This document shows positions 51,822 to 60,276 of a stretch of DNA of 64,000 nucleotides, one piece after another (position 1 is the first letter of the stretch; every line of letters starts with the position of its first letter). The translations under genes were made by a program, and so were the position numbers. This DNA is from Tunturiibacter empetritectus (GTDB lineage: Bacteria > Acidobacteriota > Terriglobia > Terriglobales > Acidobacteriaceae), in NCBI RefSeq assembly GCF_014201375.1, contig NZ_JACHDZ010000001.1:62001-126000 (forward strand). The letters are read 5' to 3'. The notes beneath the pieces were generated by a model. The model did no database searches. It saw only the letters and a list, made by a program, of their open reading frames with translations, and was not told where the DNA came from.

Positions 51822-51829
51822 GAGGAGCT

Positions 51830-52237
51830 ATGAAATACATCTGTTTTGGCTACTACGACAAAGGCAAGTTCGATGGCATGACTGAGAGCGAGCGAGACGC
51901 CATGTTCGATAAATGTTTTGAATATGACGAGCATCTTCGCGCCAACGGGTACAGGGCTGGCGGAGAAGCGCTTCAGCCTTCGGAGACCGCCTTGACGCTG
52001 TATTGGAAGAACGGCAAAGTGGCAACGACCGACGGTCCCTATGCCGAAACCAAGGAACAACTCGGCGGCATTCTCGTCCTTGAGGCGCGAGACATGAATC
52101 ATGCGGTACAGCTCATGGCGCAGCATCCGGCGATGACGTTTGGCAACATCTTCGAGATTCGGCCAGTGGGGGACATGAGCGAAATCATCGAGGCAAGTGA
52201 GCAGCGGCGACGAAAGAAGACGGCGCGGGCAAGCTGA
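51830..52237 (+). CDS. DGPF/YCII-domain protein 3
   Basis: A 135-residue paralogue with TDGPYAETKEQLGGILVLEARDMNHAVQLMAQHP and the opening MKYICFGYYDKGKFDGMTESERDAMFDKCFEYDEHLRANG that is characteristic of the larger DGPF subgroup. A tandem-repeat leader and the candidate promoter at 51711 precede it. It ends in a basic tail (EQRRRKKTARAS) and is followed by a strong hairpin. Confidence 0.92.
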   Translation: MKYICFGYYDKGKFDGMTESERDAMFDKCFEYDEHLRANGYRAGGEALQPSETALTLYWKNGKVATTDGPYAETKEQLGGILVLEARDMNHAVQLMAQHPAMTFGNIFEIRPVGDMSEIIEASEQRRRKKTARAS

Positions 52238-52246
52238 CAGATGGGG

Positions 52247-52278
52247 CAGTCTGCCTGAGTGGGAGTTCAGGCAGACTG
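52247..52278. terminator. bidirectional terminator between DGPF gene 3 and MFS gene
   Basis: CAGTCTGCCTGA and TCAGGCAGACTG pair perfectly over 12 bp with an 8-base loop. It lies between convergent genes and overlaps the MFS stop codon (52267-52269). Confidence 0.8.
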
Positions 52279-53571
52279 TGTGGCTGCGGGTTTGGGCTCC
52301 ATCCAGATTTTGCCTGCCACTATGAGGACGACGAGCATGGCGGCGCAGAGGGCGAAGACCTGACGGACGCCGATGTATTGCGAGAGGAAGCCGGAGAGGA
52401 CCAGACCTGAGATCTGGGCGGTGAAGATGATGGACATGAAGGTGGAACCTACGCGGCCCATCAGCTCTGGCGGGGTTGCTTTCTGAAAAAGGGTTTGGGA
52501 GGGGACGATGATTCCTGCTACCGAGAAGCCGATGGTGAGGTTGCCGAGGATCGTTGACCAGAGGTGAGGCAGCAAGGTGAGGATGACGAGACCAACGGCG
52601 ATGCCGCAGAGACCGGAGTAGACCAGGAGCGTGTCCTTCAGTTTTTTGCCGAAGGTGTTGAGGCCGTTGATGCCGAGGAGCATCCCGAGGCCGATCATTG
52701 CTGAGGCTATGGCGAAGGATTTGGTGGATGCGTGGAGGGAGTCGCGCACGTAGATGGCGATCAGCGGGCCGAAGCAGCCGAGGACGAACATACCTGCTGC
52801 CATGGCGAGGATGACGAACAATAGAGCGGCGTGGTGCAGGATGAAGTTGAAGCCTTGCTTCATGTCGAGCCACACTTTGCCGATCGCGGAGCTGTTTGCT
52901 GTGTCGGGAGTTGGCGCGGCTGCTTTTGGTCCGACCGCCATGAAGGTAACAGAGGCGATGAGCATGGCGGAGCCGACGAAGCTGGCGGAGTCGAAGGCGT
53001 AGCAGCTGACGGCTCCGAGATAGGAGACCATGAGACCGGCGATGGCAGGGCCTATGATGCGCATGCCGAACATGACCTGCTGCATGAGTGCGTTTGCGGA
53101 ACGGAGGCCATGCAACGGGACTGCGGAGCGGATGGCGACTCCCTGCGCCGGGCCGAAGAAGCTGGAGATGACGCTGATGGCGGCGAGGATGGCGTAGTAG
53201 TGCCAGATCTGCGTGGCGAAGATGAGCAGGAGACAGAGGCAGGCGCGAATGGAGTCGCTTGAGACCATGGTGGGCTTCAGCGGCCAGCGGTCGACGAAGA
53301 CTCCGGCGAGGATGCCGAGGACTGCGATGGGAAGCATATAAGCGATCTGGACGCCGGTGACCTGCTGGGCGGTGGCGTGCAGCCTGAAGGTGATGACGTT
53401 GATGACGGCGAAGAGGGCGAGGAAGTCGCCGAAGACGGAGATGATCTGGGCGTACCAGAGACGGCGCATCATGGGGACGCGCAAGACGTCTCTCATGGAT
53501 AACGGCGCGGGGAGTTCGGGATCGATGACGGGGTTCTGCTGGGCCGCGGCTGGATTGGCGGTTGTGCTCAT
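52267..53571 (-). CDS. MFS exporter (macrolide/enterobactin-type)
   Basis: A 434-residue transporter from the ATG at 53571 (GAGAGGAA upstream). It has about 12 transmembrane helices and the second-loop pattern GVFVDRWPLKPTMVSSDSIRA. The end of the protein, TPPELMGRVGSTFMSIIFTAQISGLVLSG, is typical of the MFS_3 group that exports drugs and siderophores. Convergent with the DGPF genes; no evidence for co-regulation by the sigma factor, as I see no similar promoter upstream. The cargo is unknown. Confidence 0.88.
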   Translation of the reverse strand: MSTTANPAAAQQNPVIDPELPAPLSMRDVLRVPMMRRLWYAQIISVFGDFLALFAVINVITFRLHATAQQVTGVQIAYMLPIAVLGILAGVFVDRWPLKPTMVSSDSIRACLCLLLIFATQIWHYYAILAAISVISSFFGPAQGVAIRSAVPLHGLRSANALMQQVMFGMRIIGPAIAGLMVSYLGAVSCYAFDSASFVGSAMLIASVTFMAVGPKAAAPTPDTANSSAIGKVWLDMKQGFNFILHHAALLFVILAMAAGMFVLGCFGPLIAIYVRDSLHASTKSFAIASAMIGLGMLLGINGLNTFGKKLKDTLLVYSGLCGIAVGLVILTLLPHLWSTILGNLTIGFSVAGIIVPSQTLFQKATPPELMGRVGSTFMSIIFTAQISGLVLSGFLSQYIGVRQVFALCAAMLVVLIVAGKIWMEPKPAATQSA

Positions 53572-53700
53572 CGGGGTTCCTCTCGGGGTGTTGCCATGGT
53601 ACGGGATCGGGTGGGGATCATAGCTCCAGAATTTTGCGTGGCGTCTGTCTGGGAATCTATTGGGGACTATGGCAATTTGCCTGATGGTGTTGAGACAGCA

Positions 53701-53740
53701 AACGCAGATTCCCTTCGGGAATAACAAACAAAAAGGCCAA
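53701..53740. repeat. short intergenic repeat with TTCGGG core (partial)
   Basis: CGCAGATTCCCTTCGGGAAT followed by AACAAACAAAAAGGC, a part unit of the family that also occurs at 59180-59290 and 60090-60235. It lies in the 198-base gap between the MFS and deacetylase genes. Confidence 0.6.
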
Positions 53741-53769
53741 GGCGACTCTACCTCAACTGCGGCGTTGCT

Positions 53770-54501
53770 CTATGTCCAGGAATCTATTGTCACAAACCGG
53801 ATCTCCGGTTGATTTTTATAGTGTTGAAGAATCAGGGATGTGGCTTCGACGCTGGGCAGACGGGGCTGACCGAGACCTGCCTGTCCGCCGTCGTGCAGCA
53901 CGATATTGGATGAACGGTTTTGGCGTTGGTTGCGGAGAATTCCACGGAGGGTTCGGTTCGCGATCTCGCGGGGGGAGAGGGGCTTCCAATCGCCGGGAAG
54001 GATGTTCCACTGAACAGGGGTGAGGCCGAGCTCGTGGCCTATGCGGAGGACTGCGGGGCGGCGGGCGCCGTGGGGGGCGCGGAAGTAGCGGACGGGGATG
54101 CCGAGGGAGTCTTCGATGGCGGCGTTGCAGCGGGTGAGCTCTTCGCGGATGCGGGCGGGCGACTGCCAGGCCAGCCAGGGATGGGTCATGGTGTGGTTGC
54201 CGATGAGATGTCCTGCGGCTGCGAGGTCGCGGGCGATGGCGGGGCGCTGCTGGACATAACGGCCGATGAGGAAGAAGGAGGCGCGGGTTTGATGGCGGGC
54301 GAGGACCTCGAGGAGGCGTTCGGTGACGATGTCGTTGGGGCCGTCGTCGTAGGTGAGGGCGATCTGGTTGGGATTGTTGGTGGCGATGAGAAGCTTGCCG
54401 AAGAACTGGGACTGTGCGGAGAGCGCGGCGTAGGTGAGGGCTCCTGCGGCGGCCGTGGTCGCGGTGAGAAGGGCCGTGGTGGCTATTTGAGTTTGTGTCA
54501 T
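53770..54501 (-). CDS. polysaccharide deacetylase (NodB-type)
   Basis: A 243-residue carbohydrate esterase 4 protein from the ATG at 54501. A hydrophobic leader (IATTALLTATTAAAGALTYAAL) anchors or exports it. The NodB motifs are intact: TYDDGPN (catalytic Asp and metal Asp), HTMTHP (metal His pair), RYFRAPHGARRP (motif 3), and LHDGGQ at the end. It should remove acetyl groups from an envelope polysaccharide such as peptidoglycan or an exopolysaccharide. A longer start is open to 54573. Confidence 0.9.
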   Translation of the reverse strand: MTQTQIATTALLTATTAAAGALTYAALSAQSQFFGKLLIATNNPNQIALTYDDGPNDIVTERLLEVLARHQTRASFFLIGRYVQQRPAIARDLAAAGHLIGNHTMTHPWLAWQSPARIREELTRCNAAIEDSLGIPVRYFRAPHGARRPAVLRIGHELGLTPVQWNILPGDWKPLSPREIANRTLRGILRNQRQNRSSNIVLHDGGQAGLGQPRLPSVEATSLILQHYKNQPEIRFVTIDSWT

Positions 54502-54917
54502 GCCCCGTTCTTCCATTATAGGGAATGGACTGCGGGGTGCTGCGGAGATTGACGGAGATCGGCGGAGGATCACGGTTGCGCGTGTCGACGATGGGACGAG
54601 GTGCGCTAACAGGTTGGCTGAGCTGGGGTTGGGTGGCTATGCGGGCGATGCTGAGGTACGGGCGTCTGAGATTCTGATATGACGGAAAATTGATTGCTTT
54701 CTTGCCTTGAAGTTCCTACTATTAGCCGCACTAATTTTGACACTTGCTTCCAGGCTCCGGGGAAAGACTCGTTCCCGGGCAGTCGGGCTGAGGATTTTTA
54801 TCCGCGGCGTGCCTGTCCGCATTGCAGGCGATATACCTCTCGCGAAGACACCAGAGGAGTTCGTTGTCTGCGCACCGCCTCTGCTTCTCTCACGCTTCCA
54901 TCCAGGAGAAAGATCGT

Positions 54918-55754
54918 ATGAAGCTATCCATTTGTTCTCAATGTACTGCCCTGTCTGTGATGTTTCTAAGCTTTGCGAGCAGCGCGACGTTAACCGTTTA
55001 CGCACAGGACAAGGTGATTGCGGGTCCAAAGATATTGACGATTCAGCGGGAGTTCACCAAGCCGGGCAAGGAAGGTGCAGCGCATGAGAAGAGCGAGGCT
55101 GCGTTTGTCAAGGCGATGGCGGATGCGAAGGCTACGGACCACTATTACGCCCTTACGTCTCTTTCGGGCCGGCCCAGGGTTCTGTTTCTAAGCACCTATC
55201 CGAGCTTTGCGGAGATTGAGGCTGAGCGCAAGAAGGTGAATGCCAATGCGTCTCTCTCGGCGGAGCTTGACCGGGCGAATGAGGCGGATGGGGATCTGCT
55301 TGCGGAGACGAACTCGAGCATGTGGATGCGAAGGGACGATATGAGTCTGAACCAGGGATACCGGGTGGGAGCTCGCTATGAGGAGCTGACGCAGTTTGTG
55401 GTTCGGCCGGGCCACATGGGCGAGTGGACGGAGCTGGTGAAGCTGGTGATCGACGCGTACAAGAAGGGTGTTCCGGATGCTCACTGGGGAACCTACGAGT
55501 TGGTTTACGGCGGAGGCGGCACGTTCCTGGTGATTACGACGCTGAGGTCCGGGGAGGAGATCGACTCGAACTTTGCCAAGGATCCGAAGTTCATCGAGGC
55601 GCTGGGGCCAGAGGGCTTGAAGAAGCTGGATGCGTTGGAGGCTGCGTGCGTCGAGTCAAGGCAGTCGAATCTGTTTCGGATCGCACCGAAGATGAGTTAC
55701 CCGCCGGATCAGTTGGTGCAGGCTGAGCCGGAGTTCTGGACGCCGAAGCCGTAG
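54918..55754 (+). CDS. exported hypothetical protein
   Basis: A 278-residue protein from the ATG at 54918, with AGGAGAAAG upstream and a signal peptide ending LTVYAQ. The mature part seems to hold two related halves, each opening with a strand and a PGK/PGH turn (LTIQREFTKPGKEGAAHEKSEAAFVKAM and EELTQFVVRPGHMGEWTELVKLVIDAY), the pattern of tandem dimeric alpha/beta-barrel (antibiotic-monooxygenase-like) domains. I infer a small-ligand-binding function but cannot name it. A strong terminator follows. Confidence 0.72.
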   Translation: MKLSICSQCTALSVMFLSFASSATLTVYAQDKVIAGPKILTIQREFTKPGKEGAAHEKSEAAFVKAMADAKATDHYYALTSLSGRPRVLFLSTYPSFAEIEAERKKVNANASLSAELDRANEADGDLLAETNSSMWMRRDDMSLNQGYRVGARYEELTQFVVRPGHMGEWTELVKLVIDAYKKGVPDAHWGTYELVYGGGGTFLVITTLRSGEEIDSNFAKDPKFIEALGPEGLKKLDALEAACVESRQSNLFRIAPKMSYPPDQLVQAEPEFWTPKP

Positions 55755-55781
55755 CTGCCGGGAGGTCATGGCGGTCAAAGG

Positions 55782-55822
55782 GAAGAGCCCCGCGCTGGCT
55801 GGCGTTGGGCTCTTCTTTTTTT
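55782..55822 (+). terminator. Rho-independent terminator
   Basis: GAAGAGCCC and GGGCTCTTC pair over 9 bp and are followed by seven T residues, 28 bases past the stop of the exported-protein gene. Confidence 0.92.
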
Positions 55823-55868
55823 CGTCTTGCGACTTGCGACGGGCTTGTGCTGGAGCGGCTGCGCGGGA

Positions 55869-56153
55869 TCACGCAGGGATGTCGAATCCCAGGTCGCGCA
55901 TCATCTGATCGGTGACTTCGTAGTCCTGGTTGGGGTCGGGCATCACGTCTCTGCCTGTGTCCTGTGTGCCGAAGGAGTGAAGGTAGAGGCCGGCTTTGAG
56001 GAAGGCCCCTCGAAGTTTTACTGCGTCGGGAAAGACAACTTTCAGCGGATTTTCTTCATGCGTGATGTCGATCACGCGCTGGTATTTCAGGAGGTATCCG
56101 CCAGGGTGTTCCGGGTCCTGATGAAGCTTAAATCTCACTTGATAGGTGTTCAT
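55869..56153 (-). CDS. small hypothetical protein
   Basis: A 94-residue soluble protein from the ATG at 56153 (MNTYQVRFKLHQDPEHPGGYLLKYQRVIDITHEENP). It has a strand-rich start and a helical end (YEVTDQMMRDLGFDIPA). I do not recognise the family. A longer frame is open to 56438 but overlaps bcp. It follows bcp by 61 bases on the same strand; no clear ribosome site is seen. Confidence 0.6.
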   Translation of the reverse strand: MNTYQVRFKLHQDPEHPGGYLLKYQRVIDITHEENPLKVVFPDAVKLRGAFLKAGLYLHSFGTQDTGRDVMPDPNQDYEVTDQMMRDLGFDIPA

Positions 56154-56214
56154 AGGTAGGGTCTCTGGTTCTTCGATGCTGCTGCGCGGTTTTGTTGCGG
56201 CGGATGTGATGAGG

Positions 56215-56694
56215 TTATTTTTTGGCGTGAGCTTTGAGGAGAGCGAGGACCTCTTCGGCGTGGCCTTCGGGTTTGACCTCTTCGAAGATGTGGAGGAGGC
56301 GCTGGCCTTTTCCGGTGTCGGGGCCGATGAGGTAGGTGGTGCGCTTGACGCCTTTGACGAGCTTGCCGTACATGTTCTTGGGCTTGACGAGGTCGTAGCG
56401 ATTGATGAGCTCCATGTCGGGGTCGGCGAGGAGGTCATAGGGCAGGTCGTACTTGTCTTTGAACTTCTTCTGGTCTTTGACGGTGTCGCGGGAGATGCCG
56501 AGGACGACGATGCCTTGCTTCTGGAACTTTTCGAAGGCGTCGCGGAAGCCGCAGGACTCGATGGTGCAGCCGGGGGTGTCGGCGCGGGGGTAGAAGAAGA
56601 GGACTACGGGCTTGGTTTTGAAGTCGGTGAGGGAGACTTCTTTGCCATCCTGGTTTTGGAGGGTGAAGTTTTCTACTTTGTCGCCGGGATTCAT
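56215..56694 (-). CDS. bcp: thioredoxin-dependent thiol peroxidase (Bcp/PrxQ)
   Basis: A 159-residue atypical 2-Cys peroxiredoxin that reduces hydroperoxides with thioredoxin. The peroxidatic Cys43 and resolving Cys48 lie in YPRADTPGCTIESCGFRD, five residues apart, as in the PrxQ/Bcp group. The opening GDKVENFTLQNQDGKEVSLTDF is typical. Its ATG overlaps the stop of the upstream gene (ATGA), so the two are translationally coupled. Confidence 0.94.
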   Translation of the reverse strand: MNPGDKVENFTLQNQDGKEVSLTDFKTKPVVLFFYPRADTPGCTIESCGFRDAFEKFQKQGIVVLGISRDTVKDQKKFKDKYDLPYDLLADPDMELINRYDLVKPKNMYGKLVKGVKRTTYLIGPDTGKGQRLLHIFEEVKPEGHAEEVLALLKAHAKK

Positions 56695-57146
56695 GAGATC
56701 TTCTCCTGTTGAAGCGGGTCAAATCCTTGATTGAGCTTCGCGTATTCAATTTCAGTTACAAAATACGCTACGAAGACAAGCACTTGATGAGGATCGAGGC
56801 CCTGAGCCATCGCGTCTTGGACAGACGACCATTCGGATGCCATTTTCCTAAAGTCTGTCTCTGCATGGAGCTTAGTGAAGCCGCTCAAAATCTCCGAGCA
56901 GGAGCGACGACAAAAGGCTGGCCATGATTCGGCGGGTTTGCGTTCTTTCGAATCAACACTGAGCCAGTGCATTTCACAGGTGCCAGTAGAAAGGCGGAAT
57001 TGAAACTGCCCTCCAAGGCAAGCGTATCCAAGAGCCTCTGCCTTAGCGAGAGCACCAGGGAAGCAATCAAGTTGCCACCCATACTCGTTACCGCTTTGTG
57101 TCGCGCCTATTGTTATCTCTGGCGGAAGATTATCGGGCTTGATCAT
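56691..57146 (-). CDS. hypothetical protein coupled to bcp
   Basis: A 151-residue soluble protein with three to five cysteines (LDCFPGALAK, YACLGGQFQF, GTCEMHW, CRRSCSEIL). It overlaps bcp by four bases. I do not recognise the family. The codon choice is less GC-rich than fabD next to it, which may hint at later arrival. Confidence 0.6.
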   Translation of the reverse strand: MIKPDNLPPEITIGATQSGNEYGWQLDCFPGALAKAEALGYACLGGQFQFRLSTGTCEMHWLSVDSKERKPAESWPAFCRRSCSEILSGFTKLHAETDFRKMASEWSSVQDAMAQGLDPHQVLVFVAYFVTEIEYAKLNQGFDPLQQEKIS

Positions 57147-57189
57147 GGGGCCTTTTCATAGCAATGAGATGGTAGGCAATGGAGAGGTA

Positions 57190-58179
57190 TCAGGCCGTCG
57201 CTAACGCCGTAAGAGTTTTTTCGAGGGAGGCGGAGTCGGAGACGTGGGTGGCGTGCTGGTTTTTGTCGATCTTGTGGACGAGGCCGGAGAGGACTTTGCC
57301 GGGGCCTACTTCGATGAAGTGGGTTGCGCCGTGGGCGATGAGGAGCTGCATGCACTCGACCCAGCGGACGGAGCCGGTGACCTGACGGATGAGGCAGTCG
57401 GGGACCTCGGCGCGGCGGTGGATGAGGCGGGCGTCGACGTTGGCGGCGACGGGGAAGGCGGGGTCGTGGAAGGTGACGGCTTCGAGGGTGGTGGCGAGGG
57501 CCTCCTGCGCGGGCTGCATGAGGGCGCAGTGGAAGGGAGCGCTGACCTGAAGCAGGATGGCGCGCTTGGCTCCGGCTTGTTTGCAGAGGTCTGCGGCACG
57601 CTCGACGGCGTGGGTGGCGCCGGAGATGACGGTCTGGTCGGGGGAGTTGAGGTTGGCGGGGGCGACTACGGCGTCGTTGGGGGAGAAGGTTTTTGCGGCG
57701 GGGTCGGTGGGGAGGGGCGTGAGGTCGTCGGAGATCTGGGCGCAGATGTCGGTGATGAGGTCGGCGGAGAGGCCGAGGATGGCGGCCATTGCACCGACGC
57801 CGGGCGGGACGGCCTGCTGCATGAACTGGCCACGGGAGCGGACGGTGCGGACGGCTTCGGCGAAGGAGAGGGTGCCGGCGACGACGTGGGCGGAGTACTC
57901 GCCGAGGGAGTGGCCGGCGGCGAAGGCTGGGGTGATGCCTTTTTCTGCAAGGATGCGGGCGGCGCCTACGGAGACGGTGAGGATGGCGGGCTGGGTGTGC
58001 TCGGTGAGCTTGAGTTGGTCTTCGGGGCCTTCGAAGATGAGTTTGGAGAGGGGGAAGCCGAGGGCGTGGTCGGCCTCGTCGAAGACGGCGCGGGCGGTGG
58101 GGAAGTGGTCGTAGAGATCGCGGCCCATGCCGACGGTCTGTGACCCCTGACCGGGGAAGAGGAAAGCTAGTTTTGTCAT
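57190..58179 (-). CDS. fabD: malonyl-CoA:ACP transacylase
   Basis: Moves malonyl groups from CoA to acyl carrier protein for fatty acid synthesis. The 329-residue protein opens [22 protein letters not shown] and has the nucleophile motif [14 protein letters not shown], the Arg in [10 protein letters not shown] and the catalytic His in SAPFHCALM. The length is normal. It is not adjacent to other fab genes here. Confidence 0.96.
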   Translation of the reverse strand: MTKLAFLFPGQGSQTVGMGRDLYDHFPTARAVFDEADHALGFPLSKLIFEGPEDQLKLTEHTQPAILTVSVGAARILAEKGITPAFAAGHSLGEYSAHVVAGTLSFAEAVRTVRSRGQFMQQAVPPGVGAMAAILGLSADLITDICAQISDDLTPLPTDPAAKTFSPNDAVVAPANLNSPDQTVISGATHAVERAADLCKQAGAKRAILLQVSAPFHCALMQPAQEALATTLEAVTFHDPAFPVAANVDARLIHRRAEVPDCLIRQVTGSVRWVECMQLLIAHGATHFIEVGPGKVLSGLVHKIDKNQHATHVSDSASLEKTLTALATA

Positions 58180-58300
58180 CGTGATTATCGTAAATCAGGG
58201 TGCGGACTCCTGGCTTGAGCGCCGGATTCGGCTTCGCGAGCAATTATTTCGCTCCTAACTTCCCTCTGGAGGTATCGAAAAGGAGTGAAGGGAAGAGATT

Positions 58301-58738
58301 ATGTTCAAGAAGATTGCTGTGGCATTCGATGAATCGCCTGAGTCTGGGAGGGCGTTTCATTCTGCGCTGGAGCTGGCCAAGTCTACTTCGGCCACGCTTC
58401 ATCTGATAACGGTGCTTGAGGGCTTTCCGGCGTATATGAGTTACGTTGCGGCGGTGGCTCCTGATGTGCCTTTGTTGTTGAAGAATGAGAAGCGGAGTTT
58501 TTATTTGGACTTGCAGGGCAAGGCGAAGGCGGAGGCTGACCGGGCCGGCGTCAGTCTTTCTCTGGAGATTACCGAAGGAGATATTGTCGGCGAGTTGTTA
58601 CGGTTGATCGAGGAGATCAAGCCTGATCTGCTGGCGATTGGGCTTCGCCATCAGCAGGGCGCGGTGGGCCGGTCGATGGGCGGGACGGCGCAGCAGATAG
58701 CGGTCCATGCGAAGTGCACCCTGCTTGGGGTTCACTGA
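58301..58738 (+). CDS. universal stress protein (UspA family)
   Basis: A 145-residue single-domain USP. The opening KKIAVAFDESPESGRAFHSALELAKSTSATLHLITVLEG is typical. The ATP-loop GLRHQQGAVGRSMGGTAQQIAVHAKCTLLGVH departs a little from the classical G-x2-G-x9-G(S/T) in its first part, so nucleotide binding is possible but not assured. GGGAAGAG precedes the ATG. Confidence 0.9.
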   Translation: MFKKIAVAFDESPESGRAFHSALELAKSTSATLHLITVLEGFPAYMSYVAAVAPDVPLLLKNEKRSFYLDLQGKAKAEADRAGVSLSLEITEGDIVGELLRLIEEIKPDLLAIGLRHQQGAVGRSMGGTAQQIAVHAKCTLLGVH

Positions 58739-58754
58739 AGGGTCTGTGGGATTG

Positions 58755-59039
58755 CTAGATGCCGAGGCCGAAGTCTACGTCTTTTTCGTCGCCGGAGTGG
58801 GCGTAGAAGTCGTAGGGGGTGCGACGGTTGAACTTGTAGCGCTGGCGGAGTTCGCGACCAACGAAGAGGCCGAGGGCTACGGCGCCGAGACCGGCGGAGA
58901 TCCAGCCTACGGTCTTGATGAGGGTTGACTCTGCGTCGTCGTCTTGCTGCTGCGCGAGGCGCGGGAAGGGGAGCGGCGCGGTGACCGGGACGTCCTCGGG
59001 TTGAGAGTCTTCAAGCCTCGATTTGGAGCGGAAGATCAT
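58755..59039 (-). CDS. small single-pass membrane protein
   Basis: A 94-residue protein with one transmembrane helix (TVGWISAGLGAVALGLFVGREL, about residues 44-64) and a charged C-terminal part (RQRYKFNRRTPYDFYAHSGDEKDVDFGLGI). I do not recognise it. It converges on the universal stress protein gene. Confidence 0.62.
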   Translation of the reverse strand: MIFRSKSRLEDSQPEDVPVTAPLPFPRLAQQQDDDAESTLIKTVGWISAGLGAVALGLFVGRELRQRYKFNRRTPYDFYAHSGDEKDVDFGLGI

Positions 59040-59179
59040 GCTTGAATGATAGCGCAGGTTCGTGGGTGGTTGAGAGAAGCGACGCTGGAGAGGTGCTGCT
59101 TCGGTGGCATTGACTGGTTGGACGCGGTGGGGCGAATAAGGTTTCTGCGGTGGTGAGTGGGCGGAAGGTAAAGCAACTA

Positions 59180-59290
59180 CAAGGGCAACCGCAGATCCCC
59201 TTCGGGGATGACAACAAGAACGGCAACGGCAACAGCAGATTCCTCCGCTTCGCTACGGAATGACAAGCAAAAGAAACGGGCAACGGCAAG
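59180..59290. repeat. TTCGGGGATGAC repeat units
   Basis: Units of the form CGCAGATCCCCTTCGGGG-ATGACAACAAGAACGGCAACGG, the second one altered in its core (TCCTCCGCTTCGCTACGGAATGAC). The same unit occurs at 60136-60175 and 60184-60225. Confidence 0.75.
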
Positions 59291-59317
59291 CAACGGCATT
59301 GGAGGCGGTAGCTTGGA

Positions 59318-59336
59318 TTAGGTGACGTCGACCTGA
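59318..59336 (-). pseudogene. displaced DUF4230 gene end
   Basis: TAGGTGACGTCGACCTG is identical to 59375-59391, the end of the DUF4230 gene. On the minus strand it reads VNQVDVT-stop against FHQVDVT-stop, 56 bases beyond the real stop. Confidence 0.85.
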
Positions 59337-59373
59337 TTGACGCGGAGCGTGCTTCGATCTTGAGTGGCCGGGA

Positions 59374-60033
59374 CTAGGTGACGTCGACCTGGTGGAAGCC
59401 GAGGCCGTAGAGCAGGGTGGTGATGGTGGCGCGGGCGTTCTTGCGGGCGGTGTCGAGGATGCCGTCGGCCAGGGCGGACTGCTGGAGCTGCTGCTCGGCT
59501 TTGGCGCGGGTGTCGGACTCGAGGTTCTGGTCGGCGGGGATGAGGAGGCCGGTGGAGCGGGCGTAGACGCGGGTGTGCTGGTTGTCGAGCGTGGTGACGA
59601 AAAGCTGCGAGGCGGGGAGGGTGACGTGGATGGACTGGCCGTTGTTTTCGATGCGGACGTCCTCGGGCTTTAGTTGCGAGAGATCGATGCCGGCGATGGA
59701 CTGGCCGTGGACGACGAGGAGGAGGCGGTCGCCGGCGAGGAGGTCGGGGAGGACGGCGCTGGACTTCGAGCCTTCGACTACGGTGTCGATGGAGTAGACG
59801 ACGGTTTCGAGGCGGTTGAGGCGCTGAATGCGCTGGACGACCGCGGGAACTGAGGTGTCGAAGGTGGTAGTGCGGCCGGTGATGGCGGTGGCGGCGCGTG
59901 CGAAGATGCCTGTGGTGGCGTGGCGCAGGAAGACGGCCAGGGCTGCGGCGCCGAGGATCAACGAGAGCAGGACGACGAAGAAGGTGCCGGAGGATCTGCG
60001 TTCTGAACCGTAGGAGCCGTATTGGGTAGTCAT
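59374..60033 (-). CDS. DUF4230 membrane-anchored protein
   Basis: A 219-residue protein with one N-terminal transmembrane helix (SGTFFVVLLSLILGAAALAVFL) and an extracytoplasmic DUF4230 domain (VQRIQRLNRLETVVYSIDTVVEG, LPDLLAGDRLLLVVHGQSIAGIDLSQL). The domain's function is unknown. The last codons (GLGFHQVDVT) are repeated 56 bases downstream with a stop codon. Confidence 0.87.
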   Translation of the reverse strand: MTTQYGSYGSERRSSGTFFVVLLSLILGAAALAVFLRHATTGIFARAATAITGRTTTFDTSVPAVVQRIQRLNRLETVVYSIDTVVEGSKSSAVLPDLLAGDRLLLVVHGQSIAGIDLSQLKPEDVRIENNGQSIHVTLPASQLFVTTLDNQHTRVYARSTGLLIPADQNLESDTRAKAEQQLQQSALADGILDTARKNARATITTLLYGLGFHQVDVT

Positions 60034-60090
60034 GTTGTTTGGATGCTACTACGGTGCGGTGTAAGTATTGGCGGTGATGGGAGTGACAGC

Positions 60091-60235
60091 AACTGCGCTG
60101 CGTTCAGGATGACCGCAAAAACAAAACAACTGCAACCGCAGATCCGCTTCGGGGATGACAACAAGAACGGCAGCGGCAACGGCGCAGATCCCATTTGGGG
60201 ATGATAACCAGAAAGGCAACCGCAACTGCAACCAC
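60091..60235. repeat. TTCGGGGATGAC repeat units, second array
   Basis: Two or three units of the family seen at 59180, including GCAGATCCGCTTCGGGG-ATGACAACAAGAACGGCAGCGGC and a variant with CCCATTTGGGGATGATAACC. It lies in the 243-base gap between the DUF4230 and peptidase genes. Confidence 0.75.
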
Positions 60236-60276
60236 AACGCCTATGTAACTGCTATCGCAGAGGTTGGGGGATGGGG

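Larger units (their letters stand above)
59040..59373. other. gene-free stretch with short repeats and a DUF4230 gene-end echo
   Basis: A 334-base region. Positions 59180-59290 hold units of the TTCGGGGATGAC repeat family, and 59318-59336 is an echo of the neighbouring gene's 3' end. No gene is visible. Confidence 0.55.
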
